A DNA stretch of 12,891 nucleotides from Bacillota bacterium (GTDB taxonomy: Bacteria > Bacillota > Bacilli > Alicyclobacillales > Alicyclobacillaceae), in NCBI GenBank assembly GCA_021820805.1, contig JAKADF010000034.1, positions 1-12,891 on the forward strand. The letters are read 5' to 3'. The translations under genes were made by a program, and so were the position numbers. Of this stretch, positions 1 to 6,456 are shown one piece after another (the stretch's first letter is position 1; each line of letters opens with the position of its first letter). Under the pieces are notes generated by a model. That model had not been told where the DNA came from. It ran no database searches and was given only the letters and a program-made list of their open reading frames with translations.

Positions 1-658
1 GCAGCATTTCCAGCCCGAACCGTACAAGATTATACGCAATTAAGTAATAAACAAATAAAAGCCCTTTTGGCCACCTGCGCTGTTTTAAAATCAACAGAAG
101 TGCAAATAAAATCACATCTGCTTGTCCTTCCCATACTTCTGCAGGCCAAAGTGGTTGATTGCCGAATGTTTGGTGGGCTAAAGTTGAAGCAGGGTATAAA
201 AGTCCGAAACCTTGGTGAGTAGGGTCGCCGAAGGCATCGCCATTCATCAGGTTTGCGTCTCTGCCAACGCTCTGACCAAGCAGAATGCCGGGTGCAAGCA
301 TATCTGCAAGGAGCCAAAAATCTAATTTGTGTTTCCATATGTACCATAGGCCAGCGATAAAAGCGCCAGTTACGCCCCCTTGAATCGATAGGCCGCCATG
401 CCAAACCTTGATAATTTCACCAGGGTTTTGTGCGTAGTAATGCCAATCAAAAAAGAAAACCTGCCAAAACCGAGCACCGATGATTCCGCCAATTAAGAGC
501 AAAGGCGCCAAATTCCATAGGTGAGCGACCAGTTCCTTTTTACCTTCTACTTTTACAAAATAGAGTGTTACACCAAGCCCAAGCAAAAATGCTAATGCAA
601 ACAGTGTACTGTAAGCCCTGACAGGAAAACTTCCAATCCAAAACCAATATTGGTGCAC
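1..658 (-). CDS. lgt: Prolipoprotein diacylglyceryl transferase Lgt (partial, C-terminus outside window)
   Basis: Lgt transfers diacylglycerol from phosphatidylglycerol to the lipobox cysteine of prelipoproteins in the cytoplasmic membrane, the first step of lipoprotein maturation. The minus-strand frame reads open for 219 codons from a GTG at 658-656 to the window edge without a stop; B. subtilis Lgt is about 270 residues, so roughly the last 50 are missing. Family marks seen: an aromatic N-terminus, GARFW near 61-65, the HGGLSIQGG loop at 87-95, and the signature GRDANLMNGDAFGDPT at 132-147, plus several hydrophobic helices. The signature has NGD where many homologues have NxE, a variant I believe occurs in other Bacillota. 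The GTG is preferred because AAAGGAG lies 8 nt upstream; an in-frame ATG at 676-674 lacks a ribosome binding site. The gene is divergent from the PspA-like gene. Confidence 0.95.
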   Translation of the reverse strand, partial: MHQYWFWIGSFPVRAYSTLFALAFLLGLGVTLYFVKVEGKKELVAHLWNLAPLLLIGGIIGARFWQVFFFDWHYYAQNPGEIIKVWHGGLSIQGGVTGAFIAGLWYIWKHKLDFWLLADMLAPGILLGQSVGRDANLMNGDAFGDPTHQGFGLLYPASTLAHQTFGNQPLWPAEVWEGQADVILFALLLILKQRRWPKGLLFVYYLIAYNLVRFGLEML

Positions 659-753
659 TATAGAAACTCCTTTCATACCGCATAGAAACTTCTAATTTTT
701 ATGACGACGGCAATTTCTCGGAATCCAAATGAATGTAAACCTTGCCGCTTTTG

Positions 754-781
754 AGTATATCATGATTTATTGATTCGTCAG
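754..781 (-). promoter_or_regulatory. Candidate sigma-A promoter for lgt
   Basis: On the minus strand a -10-like TATACT (759-754) lies 16 nt downstream of a -35-like CTGACG (781-776). This would give a leader of about 90 nt before the GTG of lgt. The match to consensus is moderate, and no transcription start evidence is available. Confidence 0.35.
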
Positions 782-797
782 AAATCGAGAAAAAAGG

Positions 798-806
798 TGG
801 TACAAT
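798..806 (+). promoter_or_regulatory. Candidate extended -10 promoter for the PspA-like gene
   Basis: TGG directly followed by TACAAT (801-806) matches the TGn-TATAAT extended -10 pattern. No good -35 box is seen 16-18 nt upstream, which is tolerable for extended -10 promoters. The predicted start near 813 leaves a very short leader that begins at the ribosome binding site (GAAGGTGAGG, about 812-821). Confidence 0.35.
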
Positions 807-826
807 ACTGGGAAGGTGAGGATTAG

Positions 827-1537
827 ATGGGATGGCTGAAAAGATTAAAGAATCACAGAGATGCGCTCATCATGAAGGGTACGGGAGAAGAACAGGATGA
901 AAAGCAAATTGAGACAATTGTTGAAGAACTAAAAAGTGAGATGGCAGAGGCACAAGTAAGAATTGCAAACCACTTGGCAACAGTGAATGAACTCTGTGAG
1001 CGAGAAGAGAATATGCTGGAACTCGTGAATAGACGGCATGATGAAGCAAAACTTGCTGTAGTCCACGGAGATGATGATAGAGCTAGATTGGCCCTGATGG
1101 AAGAGCAATCGTTTCGCAAACAGTATCAAGCTGCGGTGGAAGCAAGGAAACAAGCGGAAGAGACGCTTGTAACTTTACGTATTCGTATACAGGAGCTTGA
1201 AAGTCAAATATATGGTATATCACATCAAAAAGATGAGCTTCTTGCTCGATTTCGTACAGCAGAACTTGAAAAGTCGACTGCGGATGTTAAGGGTGGGTTA
1301 GATTCAAGAGGACGCGCATTTCAAAAGTTTGAAGAAAAGGTAGTAAGGAAAGAACTTGAAGCAGAAGCACACACAGAAATTGCTGGCCTGCCGTATGGCG
1401 GAAAGCTGCCTTTGGATGGAGAGTCTGCAGATGAGATGTTGTCAAAACTTCAATCCGCATTAGACGAAAATCCCTCTCTCGGAACACCAACTTCTGTTGA
1501 CCCGTCTAAGAAACAAGGTGAGCCGACAAAGGATTGA
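827..1537 (+). CDS. PspA/IM30 (ESCRT-III-like) family protein
   Basis: This 236-residue protein is almost entirely charged and helical, with heptad-like coiled coil from about residue 22 to 170. The pattern follows the PspA/IM30/Vipp1 family: a short amphipathic N-terminal helix beginning MGWLKRLK, an acidic helix, the central AKLAVVHGDDDRARLAL stretch (the family's A-x-x-A-x-x-x-G-(D/E)-x-x-x-A-R-x-A-L region), and FQKFEEKVVRKELEAEA near 165-181, corresponding to the family's F-(E/D)-(R/K)-x-E-E-K-(I/V) helix. PspA proteins polymerise on the inner membrane face and protect it under envelope stress; that role is inferred from the family. The C-terminal tail from about 190 (Ser/Pro/Asp-rich) is low complexity. 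A ribosome binding site GAAGGTGAGG precedes the ATG. Divergence from lgt fits an envelope role. It is a divergent homologue, so I give no pspA or liaH symbol. Confidence 0.8.
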   Translation: MGWLKRLKNHRDALIMKGTGEEQDEKQIETIVEELKSEMAEAQVRIANHLATVNELCEREENMLELVNRRHDEAKLAVVHGDDDRARLALMEEQSFRKQYQAAVEARKQAEETLVTLRIRIQELESQIYGISHQKDELLARFRTAELEKSTADVKGGLDSRGRAFQKFEEKVVRKELEAEAHTEIAGLPYGGKLPLDGESADEMLSKLQSALDENPSLGTPTSVDPSKKQGEPTKD

Positions 1538-1560
1538 CCCATGTCGGCTAAGTTTTCGTT
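1521..1560 (+). terminator. Rho-independent terminator overlapping the end of the PspA-like gene
   Basis: A perfect 8-bp inverted repeat, AGCCGACA (1521-1528) and TGTCGGCT (1542-1549), encloses a 13-nt loop and is followed by a T-rich run (AAGTTTTCGTTCTT). The left arm is inside the last codons and the stop codon sits in the loop. It separates this gene from the convergent gene at 1562-1897. Confidence 0.6.
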
Positions 1561-1561
1561 C

Positions 1562-1897
1562 TTAGTTTGGCCCTTCGACTTCTGTATCTGGATCGTGAAA
1601 GGGTGGTTCTTCAAATACTTCAGTTCGGTTTGAGGAAATCGGATTCGTATCTCGGAAACGCTGTGCCACGGCTTGGCCTGGTCTCCATTTCGAGACTTTG
1701 CCAAGCTTTGCTTCGTTGAACGAACCATAAGGGCCTTCAGGAAATTCTTCAGGAGCGACCACAAGTCTCGTTGCTTGCTCTGTTGTTACATCCTCGTCTG
1801 ACTCAGATGGATCTTTCATGTGAACTGGATAACTATAAAAACCGGAATTTTCTCTGCCTGGTTCGAATGGACGTTTATTCGCATCGTTTTTAGCCAA
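1562..1897 (-). CDS. Small hydrophilic conserved protein of unknown function
   Basis: The 111-residue product is hydrophilic and acidic, with no membrane segment or signal peptide, so it is probably cytosolic. It is rich in Pro, Glu, Asp and Arg and looks largely unstructured. The segment APEEFPEGPYGS near residues 48-59 resembles a motif I recall from short uncharacterised proteins of Bacillus and Paenibacillus relatives; this is a memory-based impression, not a search result. The start is a TTG at 1897-1895, chosen because GAGGTGA lies 7 nt upstream and the next in-frame ATG (residue 27) has no such site. It converges on the PspA-like gene and is divergent from gltX. Codon use and a good ribosome binding site support a real gene. 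No function is assigned. Confidence 0.75.
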   Translation of the reverse strand: MAKNDANKRPFEPGRENSGFYSYPVHMKDPSESDEDVTTEQATRLVVAPEEFPEGPYGSFNEAKLGKVSKWRPGQAVAQRFRDTNPISSNRTEVFEEPPFHDPDTEVEGPN

Positions 1898-1944
1898 CTT
1901 GGTTTCACCTCGTTCGTATTTTGTGTAAAGTAAGTTTGTCTATC

Positions 1945-1960
1945 CATTGGTTTTCCAATG
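1945..1960. repeat. Perfect inverted repeat in the divergent gltX intergenic region
   Basis: CATTGG (1945-1950) and CCAATG (1955-1960) form a perfect 6-bp palindrome around TTTT. It lies midway in the 109-nt gap between the small unknown gene and gltX. No T-run follows on either strand, so it is not a terminator. It could be an operator or chance; I see no convincing promoter for either gene here. Confidence 0.4.
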
Positions 1961-2006
1961 AATGTGTATGTTCATCCAAAAAATTTACATAAGGGATTGA
2001 TTTTTC

Positions 2007-3491
2007 GTGGCGGAAGAAACAGTTCGCGTTCGATTTGCACCTAGCCCGACCGGGGCGCTGCACATTGGAGGCGCACGAACAGCATTTTTTAATTGGTTGT
2101 TCGCCAGACAGAATAATGGCGTAATGGTCTTACGAATTGACGATACAGACAAAGAACGTTCCACGGAAGCATCTTACCAACAGATTCTCACCAGCTTGCA
2201 ATGGCTCGGTCTCGATTGGGATGAGGGCCCGGATGTGGGAGGCCCGTTTGGTCCATATCGCCAATCGGAAAGGCTCGAGATTTATAAAGCAGAATTAGCT
2301 AGACTGATTAAAGAAGAAAAAGTGTATCCATGTTTTTGTAGTCAGGAAACACTAAAAGCTGATCGGGAAGAAGCACTGAAAAATGGTAAGACTCCGCGGT
2401 ATGTGGGTCGTTGCAGGCATCTAACAAAAGAGGATGTCGCAAAGCGTTTGGCGGAATGCTTTAAGCCTGTGTATCGACTTTGTGTTCCTTCAGATGGAGA
2501 AACCATTGTACACGACAGGATACGCGGCGAGGTAGTGTTTTCAAACCAAGAACTAGATGATTTTATTGTATGGAAGGCGGACGGCACACCTGTTTATCAT
2601 TTTGCAAGCTGCATAGATGATGCTTTGTTTCATATTACACACATTATTCGCGCGGAAGAGCATTTATCGAATACTCCTCGGCACGTGGTGCTTTTTGAGG
2701 CACTTGGTTATCCTGTGCCACATTTTGCGCATGTCCCGATGATTCTCGCACCAGACCGCAGTAAATTAAGTAAGCGGCATGGGGCGACAAGTGTAGAGGA
2801 GTATCGTGATGCGGGGATTTTACCGCAGGCGTTAATCAATTATCTTTTACTTCTAGGTTTCTCACCTGAAGACGGAAAGGAAATTCTTCCAGTCGAACAA
2901 GCTGTTCAGTTGTTTGATCTCGATCGCGTTGCAAAGCATGCAGCCATTTACGATGTGAAGAAGTTAGAATGGATGAATGCACACTATTTTCGCGAACAGC
3001 CTTTAGATGAATTAGTGAACAAGATATGGTTAGGCCTGCAGGCTCACGGGTATATAAATGGTATACAGACGCGCGAACAAATTGCTTGGGTTCGAACGAT
3101 TTGCGGATTTATGCAGGAAAGAATGCGGAACGAGCAAGAGTTAGTTGAAGGCATGGCTTACTTCTTTAAAGATATTTCTCATTATAATGAGAAAGGCGCA
3201 AAGAAGTATTTTACTAAACCAGACACTGTGAAATGGCTCCAGTGTGCGGTTGAAAGACTGCAGAACGTAGAGCCTTTTACGACTACAAGGGTTGAGTATA
3301 TTTATCGTACTTTAATTGAAGAGTTGAATATTAAGAGCGGGGAGTTGATTCACCCAACAAGACTTGCAATCAGCGGAGTCACTGCAGGTCCTAGCTTATT
3401 TGATTTAATGGCTCTTCTTGGGAAAGACGTATGCATGGCGAGGATAAATCAGGCTATAGACCGAATCATAAGCGGAGAGTTTAAATTTTGA
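2007..3491 (+). CDS. gltX: Glutamyl-tRNA synthetase
   Basis: This class Ic aminoacyl-tRNA synthetase charges tRNA-Glu with glutamate; in most Bacilli it also misacylates tRNA-Gln, which GatCAB then amidates. The 494-residue length is normal. The HIGH-type motif is PSPTGALHIGG (12-22) and the KMSKS-type motif is KLSKR (253-257). A zinc-binding set C109, C111, C136, H138 has the C-x-C-x24-C-x-H spacing seen in E. coli GluRS. The C-terminal half is the helical anticodon-binding region, ending with the HPTRLAISG-type segment. The start is GTG, with AAGGGA about 10 nt upstream. Three tRNA genes, including Gln and Glu acceptors, follow 65 nt downstream with no terminator between. Whether this enzyme is discriminating or non-discriminating cannot be settled here. 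Confidence 0.98.
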   Translation: MAEETVRVRFAPSPTGALHIGGARTAFFNWLFARQNNGVMVLRIDDTDKERSTEASYQQILTSLQWLGLDWDEGPDVGGPFGPYRQSERLEIYKAELARLIKEEKVYPCFCSQETLKADREEALKNGKTPRYVGRCRHLTKEDVAKRLAECFKPVYRLCVPSDGETIVHDRIRGEVVFSNQELDDFIVWKADGTPVYHFASCIDDALFHITHIIRAEEHLSNTPRHVVLFEALGYPVPHFAHVPMILAPDRSKLSKRHGATSVEEYRDAGILPQALINYLLLLGFSPEDGKEILPVEQAVQLFDLDRVAKHAAIYDVKKLEWMNAHYFREQPLDELVNKIWLGLQAHGYINGIQTREQIAWVRTICGFMQERMRNEQELVEGMAYFFKDISHYNEKGAKKYFTKPDTVKWLQCAVERLQNVEPFTTTRVEYIYRTLIEELNIKSGELIHPTRLAISGVTAGPSLFDLMALLGKDVCMARINQAIDRIISGEFKF

Positions 3492-3507
3492 TAAACATTC
3501 TTTCAAG

Positions 3508-3536
3508 TTGACAAGACATTTCCCGCCATATATAAT
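3508..3536 (+). promoter_or_regulatory. Consensus sigma-A promoter of the tRNA cluster
   Basis: TTGACA (3508-3513) and TATAAT (3531-3536) are both perfect consensus boxes separated by exactly 17 nt, as expected for a strong stable-RNA promoter. Transcription should start near 3543, about 14 nt before the first tRNA. The promoter begins only 17 nt after the gltX stop codon. Confidence 0.92.
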
Positions 3537-3553
3537 CAGTTGTTGTTGGCGGG
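3522..3553. repeat. Inverted repeat flanking the tRNA promoter -10 box
   Basis: CCCGCCA (3522-3528) and TGGCGGG (3547-3553) are perfect 7-bp inverted repeats with an 18-nt spacer that holds the TATAAT box and the predicted start site. In a gltX read-through transcript it would form a GC-rich hairpin, but no T-run follows. Confidence 0.5.
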
Positions 3554-3556
3554 CGA

Positions 3557-3630
3557 TGCCGAATGGTGTAATGGTAGCACGACTGACTCTGACTCAGTTA
3601 GTCTAGGTTCGAGTCCTAGTTCGGCAGCCA
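3557..3630 (+). tRNA. tRNA-Gln (anticodon CTG)
   Basis: A 74-nt cloverleaf with encoded CCA. The acceptor arm pairs TGCCGAA with TTCGGCA; the weak U1-A72 pair is typical of tRNA-Gln. The D loop contains AATGGTA. The anticodon stem ACTGA/TCAGT (3582-3586, 3594-3598) encloses loop CTCTGAC with anticodon CTG at 3589-3591. The T arm is CTAGG-TTCGAGT-CCTAG and the discriminator base is G. It reads CAG codons. First of three tRNAs in one unit. Confidence 0.96.
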
Positions 3631-3633
3631 AAG

Positions 3634-3709
3634 GGCCCTATCGTCTAATGGTTTAGGACGCTGCCCTCTCACGGCGGTAATAGGGGTTCGAATCCCCTTA
3701 GGGTCACCA
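3634..3709 (+). tRNA. tRNA-Glu (anticodon CTC)
   Basis: A 76-nt cloverleaf with encoded CCA, three nt after tRNA-Gln. The acceptor GGCCCTA pairs with TAGGGTC (one G-U). The anticodon stem CTGCC/GGCGG (one U-G) encloses loop CTCTCAC, with anticodon CTC at 3668-3670. The T arm is AGGGG-TTCGAAT-CCCCT and the discriminator is A. It reads GAG codons and is the natural substrate of the adjacent gltX product. Confidence 0.96.
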
Positions 3710-3714
3710 TGTAT

Positions 3715-3790
3715 GGGTCATTAGCTCAATTGGCAGAGCATCCGACTCTTAATCGGCAGGTTGAAGGTTCGATTCCTTCATGACCCACCA
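3715..3790 (+). tRNA. tRNA-Lys (anticodon CTT)
   Basis: A 76-nt cloverleaf with encoded CCA, five nt after tRNA-Glu. The acceptor GGGTCAT pairs perfectly with ATGACCC. The D stem is GCTC/GAGC. The anticodon loop CTCTTAA carries CTT at 3748-3750. The T arm is GAAGG-TTCGATT-CCTTC and the discriminator is A. The anticodon stem TCCGA/TCGGC has an unpaired U27-C43. It reads AAG codons. Confidence 0.95.
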
Positions 3791-3805
3791 ACTAGAAATA
3801 TTGAT

Positions 3806-3825
3806 AGGGTCTTTAATAAGACTCT
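3806..3825 (+). other. Hairpin between tRNA-Lys and the terminator
   Basis: AGGGTCTT (3806-3813) pairs with AAGACTCT (3818-3825) around a TAAT loop, 8 bp with one G-U. It lies 15 nt after the tRNA-Lys CCA end and 8 nt before the terminator stem. No T-run follows it, so it may be a 3'-trailer structure exposed to tRNA-processing nucleases. Function not shown. Confidence 0.4.
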
Positions 3826-3833
3826 TATATAAG

Positions 3834-3872
3834 GCGGTCTCTTTTAGAGACCGCTATTTGTACTTTTTTATA
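3834..3872 (+). terminator. Rho-independent terminator of the tRNA operon
   Basis: GCGGTCTC (3834-3841) and GAGACCGC (3847-3854) form a perfect 8-bp stem with loop TTTTA, followed by a T-rich tract containing TTTTTT. It ends the tRNA unit that starts near 3543. Confidence 0.88.
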
Positions 3873-3935
3873 GTTTTTGGAGTTGAAAAAAAGATGTAAG
3901 ATGCAGTTGAGCAATCCCGAAAGGGCGTGTCGTTT

Positions 3936-4502
3936 GTGCAAAAGCCTACATATTCAGAGACGGTAAGAGCCTATCTTGAGCTCATAGTTGAGACACAAGG
4001 CAATAAGCTTTGGGCTGAAATAATGCGTCATACCGAAGATGAAACTATTGCTCGGAAGCTTTGGCTTCATTTTTTTGTGACTGCCCTTAAAAGCATAAAA
4101 CCAGAACGCCTTAAAAATTATGGTGAAGCTTGGTTAATAAACCTTTTATCTACTGTTCTCGCACAATACGAACATGTCGGAGCAGAAATTTTTAAAGAAG
4201 CATTTCAGTGGCCAGATACCCATGAGTTTGGTGCAAACGAAAGGGGAGAGGAGTGTGAGCAGAGCGGGAGCAAGGAAGATCTCTGTGTTCCGTTAGAGCT
4301 CATGGCCCGTACTTCCCAGGTTTTGAAGGCGACTGCGGCGTATTTGGATGCAGAAAAGCAGCACAAAGGTCCGAAGTGGACATTTATTGCAACTTTAATA
4401 ACAATCGTATTTGCTTGTATAGCGATTGGATATGGTGCACTTGCGCATTATGGATATACATTAGAAAAGTTGTGGCAGTTGGTTATATATCACAGCAGAT
4501 AA
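3936..4502 (+). CDS. Unknown C-terminally membrane-anchored protein with a sigma-70 region 2-like N-terminal half
   Basis: I do not recognise an established family. From the GTG at 3936 the product is 188 residues. The first 80 residues are helical; the order YLELI...[28 protein letters not shown]...WLINLLSTV resembles ECF sigma factor region 2 (helix, D-x-x-x-A pattern, FF/AL helix, then WL helix), with about 26 residues between the Ala of ETIA and WL, as in ECF factors. A polar Glu/Gly/Ser-rich linker follows at about residues 97-115, then one transmembrane helix ([20 protein letters not shown]) near the C-terminus. There is no recognisable region 4. The 3936 start is chosen because AAAGGG lies 10 nt upstream; an upstream in-frame GTG at 3927 is only 1 nt from it. 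It sits between the tRNA terminator and uvrC, 37 nt before the latter. The real-gene call is fairly firm; the sigma resemblance is inference. Confidence 0.7.
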   Translation: MQKPTYSETVRAYLELIVETQGNKLWAEIMRHTEDETIARKLWLHFFVTALKSIKPERLKNYGEAWLINLLSTVLAQYEHVGAEIFKEAFQWPDTHEFGANERGEECEQSGSKEDLCVPLELMARTSQVLKATAAYLDAEKQHKGPKWTFIATLITIVFACIAIGYGALAHYGYTLEKLWQLVIYHSR

Positions 4503-4539
4503 TCCCTTTTTTCCTACAATAAGAAGGAGGGAAACATTC

Positions 4540-6333
4540 ATGAATGACACGATTCGTGCCAAACTAGGTTTACTGCCAAGTTTCCCAGGGGTATATCTCA
4601 TGAAGGATGTACGGGGTACTGTAATCTATGTTGGCAAAGCAAAGGTGTTAAAAAACAGAGTGCGGTCTTATTTCACCGGATCGCATGATGCAAAGACACA
4701 GTTAATGGTATCCCATGTACATGATTTTGAATATATCGTGACGGATACAGTGGTGGAAGCTTTAGTTTTAGAATGTAACCTGATTAAGCAGTACTCTCCT
4801 CAGTACAACATCATGCTTCGGGACGATAAGACGTACCCGTATATCAAAATCACGAACGAGCGTCATCCGAGGCTTGAAATTGTACGGCGGGTAAAGAAAG
4901 ATAAGGCAAAATATTTTGGACCGTTTCCAAACGCAACTTCTGCGAAAGAAACGCTGAGATTGCTCGAACGGTTATATCCTCTGCGTAAGTGCAAGGGTAA
5001 AAAAGGAAGACCTTGTTTGTACTATCATATTGGTCAGTGTCTTGGAGCATGTGTCTATGATGTCCCGCCTGAACTATATGAAAAGATGATTAAAAAAATT
5101 GTTCATTTCATGAATGGTGGATACAGGGAGGTGCAAGAAGAATTTCAAAAGAAGATGGAGCTTGAAGCTGAACAGCTCAATTTTGAACGTGCAATGGAAT
5201 TACGCGACCAGATAACACATATCAAACGCGTAATGGAAGAGCAGAAGATTACAAATCTTGATCGTATTGATAGGGACGTTTTTGGCTACCATGCAGATAA
5301 GGGTCTTCTATGTGTTCAGGTGTTCTATGTTAGAGGCGGAAAGCTAATTGAACGTTCAGTCTCGATATCAAAACACTATGATGACCCAGCAGAGGATTTT
5401 ATGTCCTATGTCGAGCAGTTCTATTACGAGCAGCATGATATACCGAAGGAGATCCTCTTGCCTCCGGATGTACAAAGTGACACCTTGGCAGAATGGTTAA
5501 ACGCAAAATGCATTCATCCAAGGAGGGGCGAGAAAAAACAACTCGTAGAGTTGGCAATACAAAATGCTCGACTTGCACTGGAAGAAAAGCTTCGTTTGAT
5601 GGAAAAGGATATGGACAGGACGCTTGGAGCTGTTAAAGAACTTGGTGACAAGTTAGCTATTCCGACGCCGACACGGATTGAGTCCTTTGACAACTCCAAT
5701 ATTCAGGGTACAAATCCTGTCGCAGCAATGATTGTTTTTATGGATGGAAAGCCAGCAAGGTCCGAGTATCGCAAATATAAAATAAAAACAGTTCAAGGCC
5801 CGGACGATTATGGCTCCATGCGCGAGGTCATTCGCAGGAGGTATACAAGAGTGTTGAAGGAAAAACTGCCTTTACCTGATTTAATCGTAATTGATGGTGG
5901 AAAAGGCCAGCTTTCAGCTGCACTTGATGTACTAGAGAACGAGTTGGACTTAGATATACCGGTTTGCGGGTTAGCAAAAGACAACCGTCATAAGACTAGT
6001 CAGCTTTTCTTTGGGAATGAGGATTTGCCTATCCCGATAGATCGTCATTCACAAGCATTTTACCTTTTGGAACGTATTCAGGAAGAAGTTCATCGGTATG
6101 CCATAACATTTCATCGACAGACTAGGAAGAAAACGGGTCTAACTTCTGTTCTTGATGATATTCCAGGAGTGGGACCTGCAAGACGGAAAACTTTGCTTAA
6201 ACACTTCAGCTCAGTAAAAGCGATAAAAGAAGCTTCAATTGAAGACTTTAAGGGAGTTGGTATAGGACCTAAACTGGCTGAAATAATACATTCACACCTA
6301 AATCGAACAGAAGATATAACAAGTTCGTCATAG
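4540..6333 (+). CDS. uvrC: UvrABC excinuclease subunit C
   Basis: UvrC makes both incisions in nucleotide excision repair after UvrA/UvrB damage recognition. At 597 residues the protein is full length. Domains in order: an N-terminal GIY-YIG nuclease (GVYLMKD at 17-23, VIYVGKAK at 28-35) for the 3' cut; a four-cysteine set C151, C159, C167, C171 matching the iron-sulfur site described in UvrC proteins; a UVR/UvrB-binding helix pair ([13 protein letters not shown], about 213-225); an RNase H-like nuclease for the 5' cut, with FDNSN (D384), VIDGGKGQL (D452) and EEVHRYA (H518); and tandem helix-hairpin-helix motifs ([10 protein letters not shown] at 541-550, [10 protein letters not shown] at 573-582). 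The ATG follows AAGGAGGG by 9 nt. uvrC precedes sdhCAB, an order related to B. subtilis, where lysC and yslB lie between. Confidence 0.98.
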   Translation: MNDTIRAKLGLLPSFPGVYLMKDVRGTVIYVGKAKVLKNRVRSYFTGSHDAKTQLMVSHVHDFEYIVTDTVVEALVLECNLIKQYSPQYNIMLRDDKTYPYIKITNERHPRLEIVRRVKKDKAKYFGPFPNATSAKETLRLLERLYPLRKCKGKKGRPCLYYHIGQCLGACVYDVPPELYEKMIKKIVHFMNGGYREVQEEFQKKMELEAEQLNFERAMELRDQITHIKRVMEEQKITNLDRIDRDVFGYHADKGLLCVQVFYVRGGKLIERSVSISKHYDDPAEDFMSYVEQFYYEQHDIPKEILLPPDVQSDTLAEWLNAKCIHPRRGEKKQLVELAIQNARLALEEKLRLMEKDMDRTLGAVKELGDKLAIPTPTRIESFDNSNIQGTNPVAAMIVFMDGKPARSEYRKYKIKTVQGPDDYGSMREVIRRRYTRVLKEKLPLPDLIVIDGGKGQLSAALDVLENELDLDIPVCGLAKDNRHKTSQLFFGNEDLPIPIDRHSQAFYLLERIQEEVHRYAITFHRQTRKKTGLTSVLDDIPGVGPARRKTLLKHFSSVKAIKEASIEDFKGVGIGPKLAEIIHSHLNRTEDITSSS

Positions 6334-6337
6334 TTTT

Positions 6338-6358
6338 TCATTTTTCGATAAAAAATGA
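6338..6358 (+). terminator. Weak A/T-only hairpin after uvrC
   Basis: TCATTTTT (6338-6345) and AAAAATGA (6351-6358) form an 8-bp, almost GC-free stem around CGATA, followed by TTATAATT. It is placed where a uvrC terminator would be expected, but its low stability makes full termination doubtful. Confidence 0.3.
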
Positions 6359-6377
6359 TTATAATTGACAAGTTTCC

Positions 6378-6406
6378 TTGACGCTGATCAAGACAATCAT
6401 TACAAT
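6378..6406 (+). promoter_or_regulatory. Sigma-A promoter of sdhCAB
   Basis: TTGACG (6378-6383) and TACAAT (6401-6406) each match the consensus in 5 of 6 positions and are separated by 17 nt. Transcription would start near 6413, giving a leader of about 100 nt before sdhC. A second TTGACA at 6365-6370 has no partner -10 box at the right distance. Just at the predicted start, TTGGAAACG (6412-6420) matches the left half of a CcpA cre site, but the right half does not fit. Confidence 0.75.
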
Positions 6407-6434
6407 TTACTTTGGAAACGGGGCGCCTAACCGG

Positions 6435-6456
6435 TGAACGGTCGATTGACCGTTTA
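6435..6456 (+). promoter_or_regulatory. Hairpin in the sdhCAB 5' leader
   Basis: AACGGTC (6437-6443) and GACCGTT (6448-6454) form a perfect 7-bp stem with a GATT tetraloop, extendable by G-U and U-A pairs to 6435-6456. It lies about 22 nt after the predicted start and 43 nt before the sdhC ribosome binding site. There is no T-run, so it is more likely an mRNA stability or binding element than a terminator. Confidence 0.5.

Noticed and set aside
30..404. Open frame of 124 codons on the minus strand
   Set aside because: It overlaps lgt in another frame of the same strand, has no ribosome binding site and gives an Arg/Cys-rich nonsense-like product; the lgt frame carries all family motifs.
853..1153. 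Two minus-strand open frames opposite the PspA-like gene
   Set aside because: Both are Ser/Phe/Cys-rich shadows of a Glu/Lys-rich coiled-coil gene and lack ribosome binding sites.
1898..2006. T-box or other riboswitch leader for gltX
   Set aside because: The gap is only 109 nt, with no T-box sequence, no specifier stem and no terminator before gltX.
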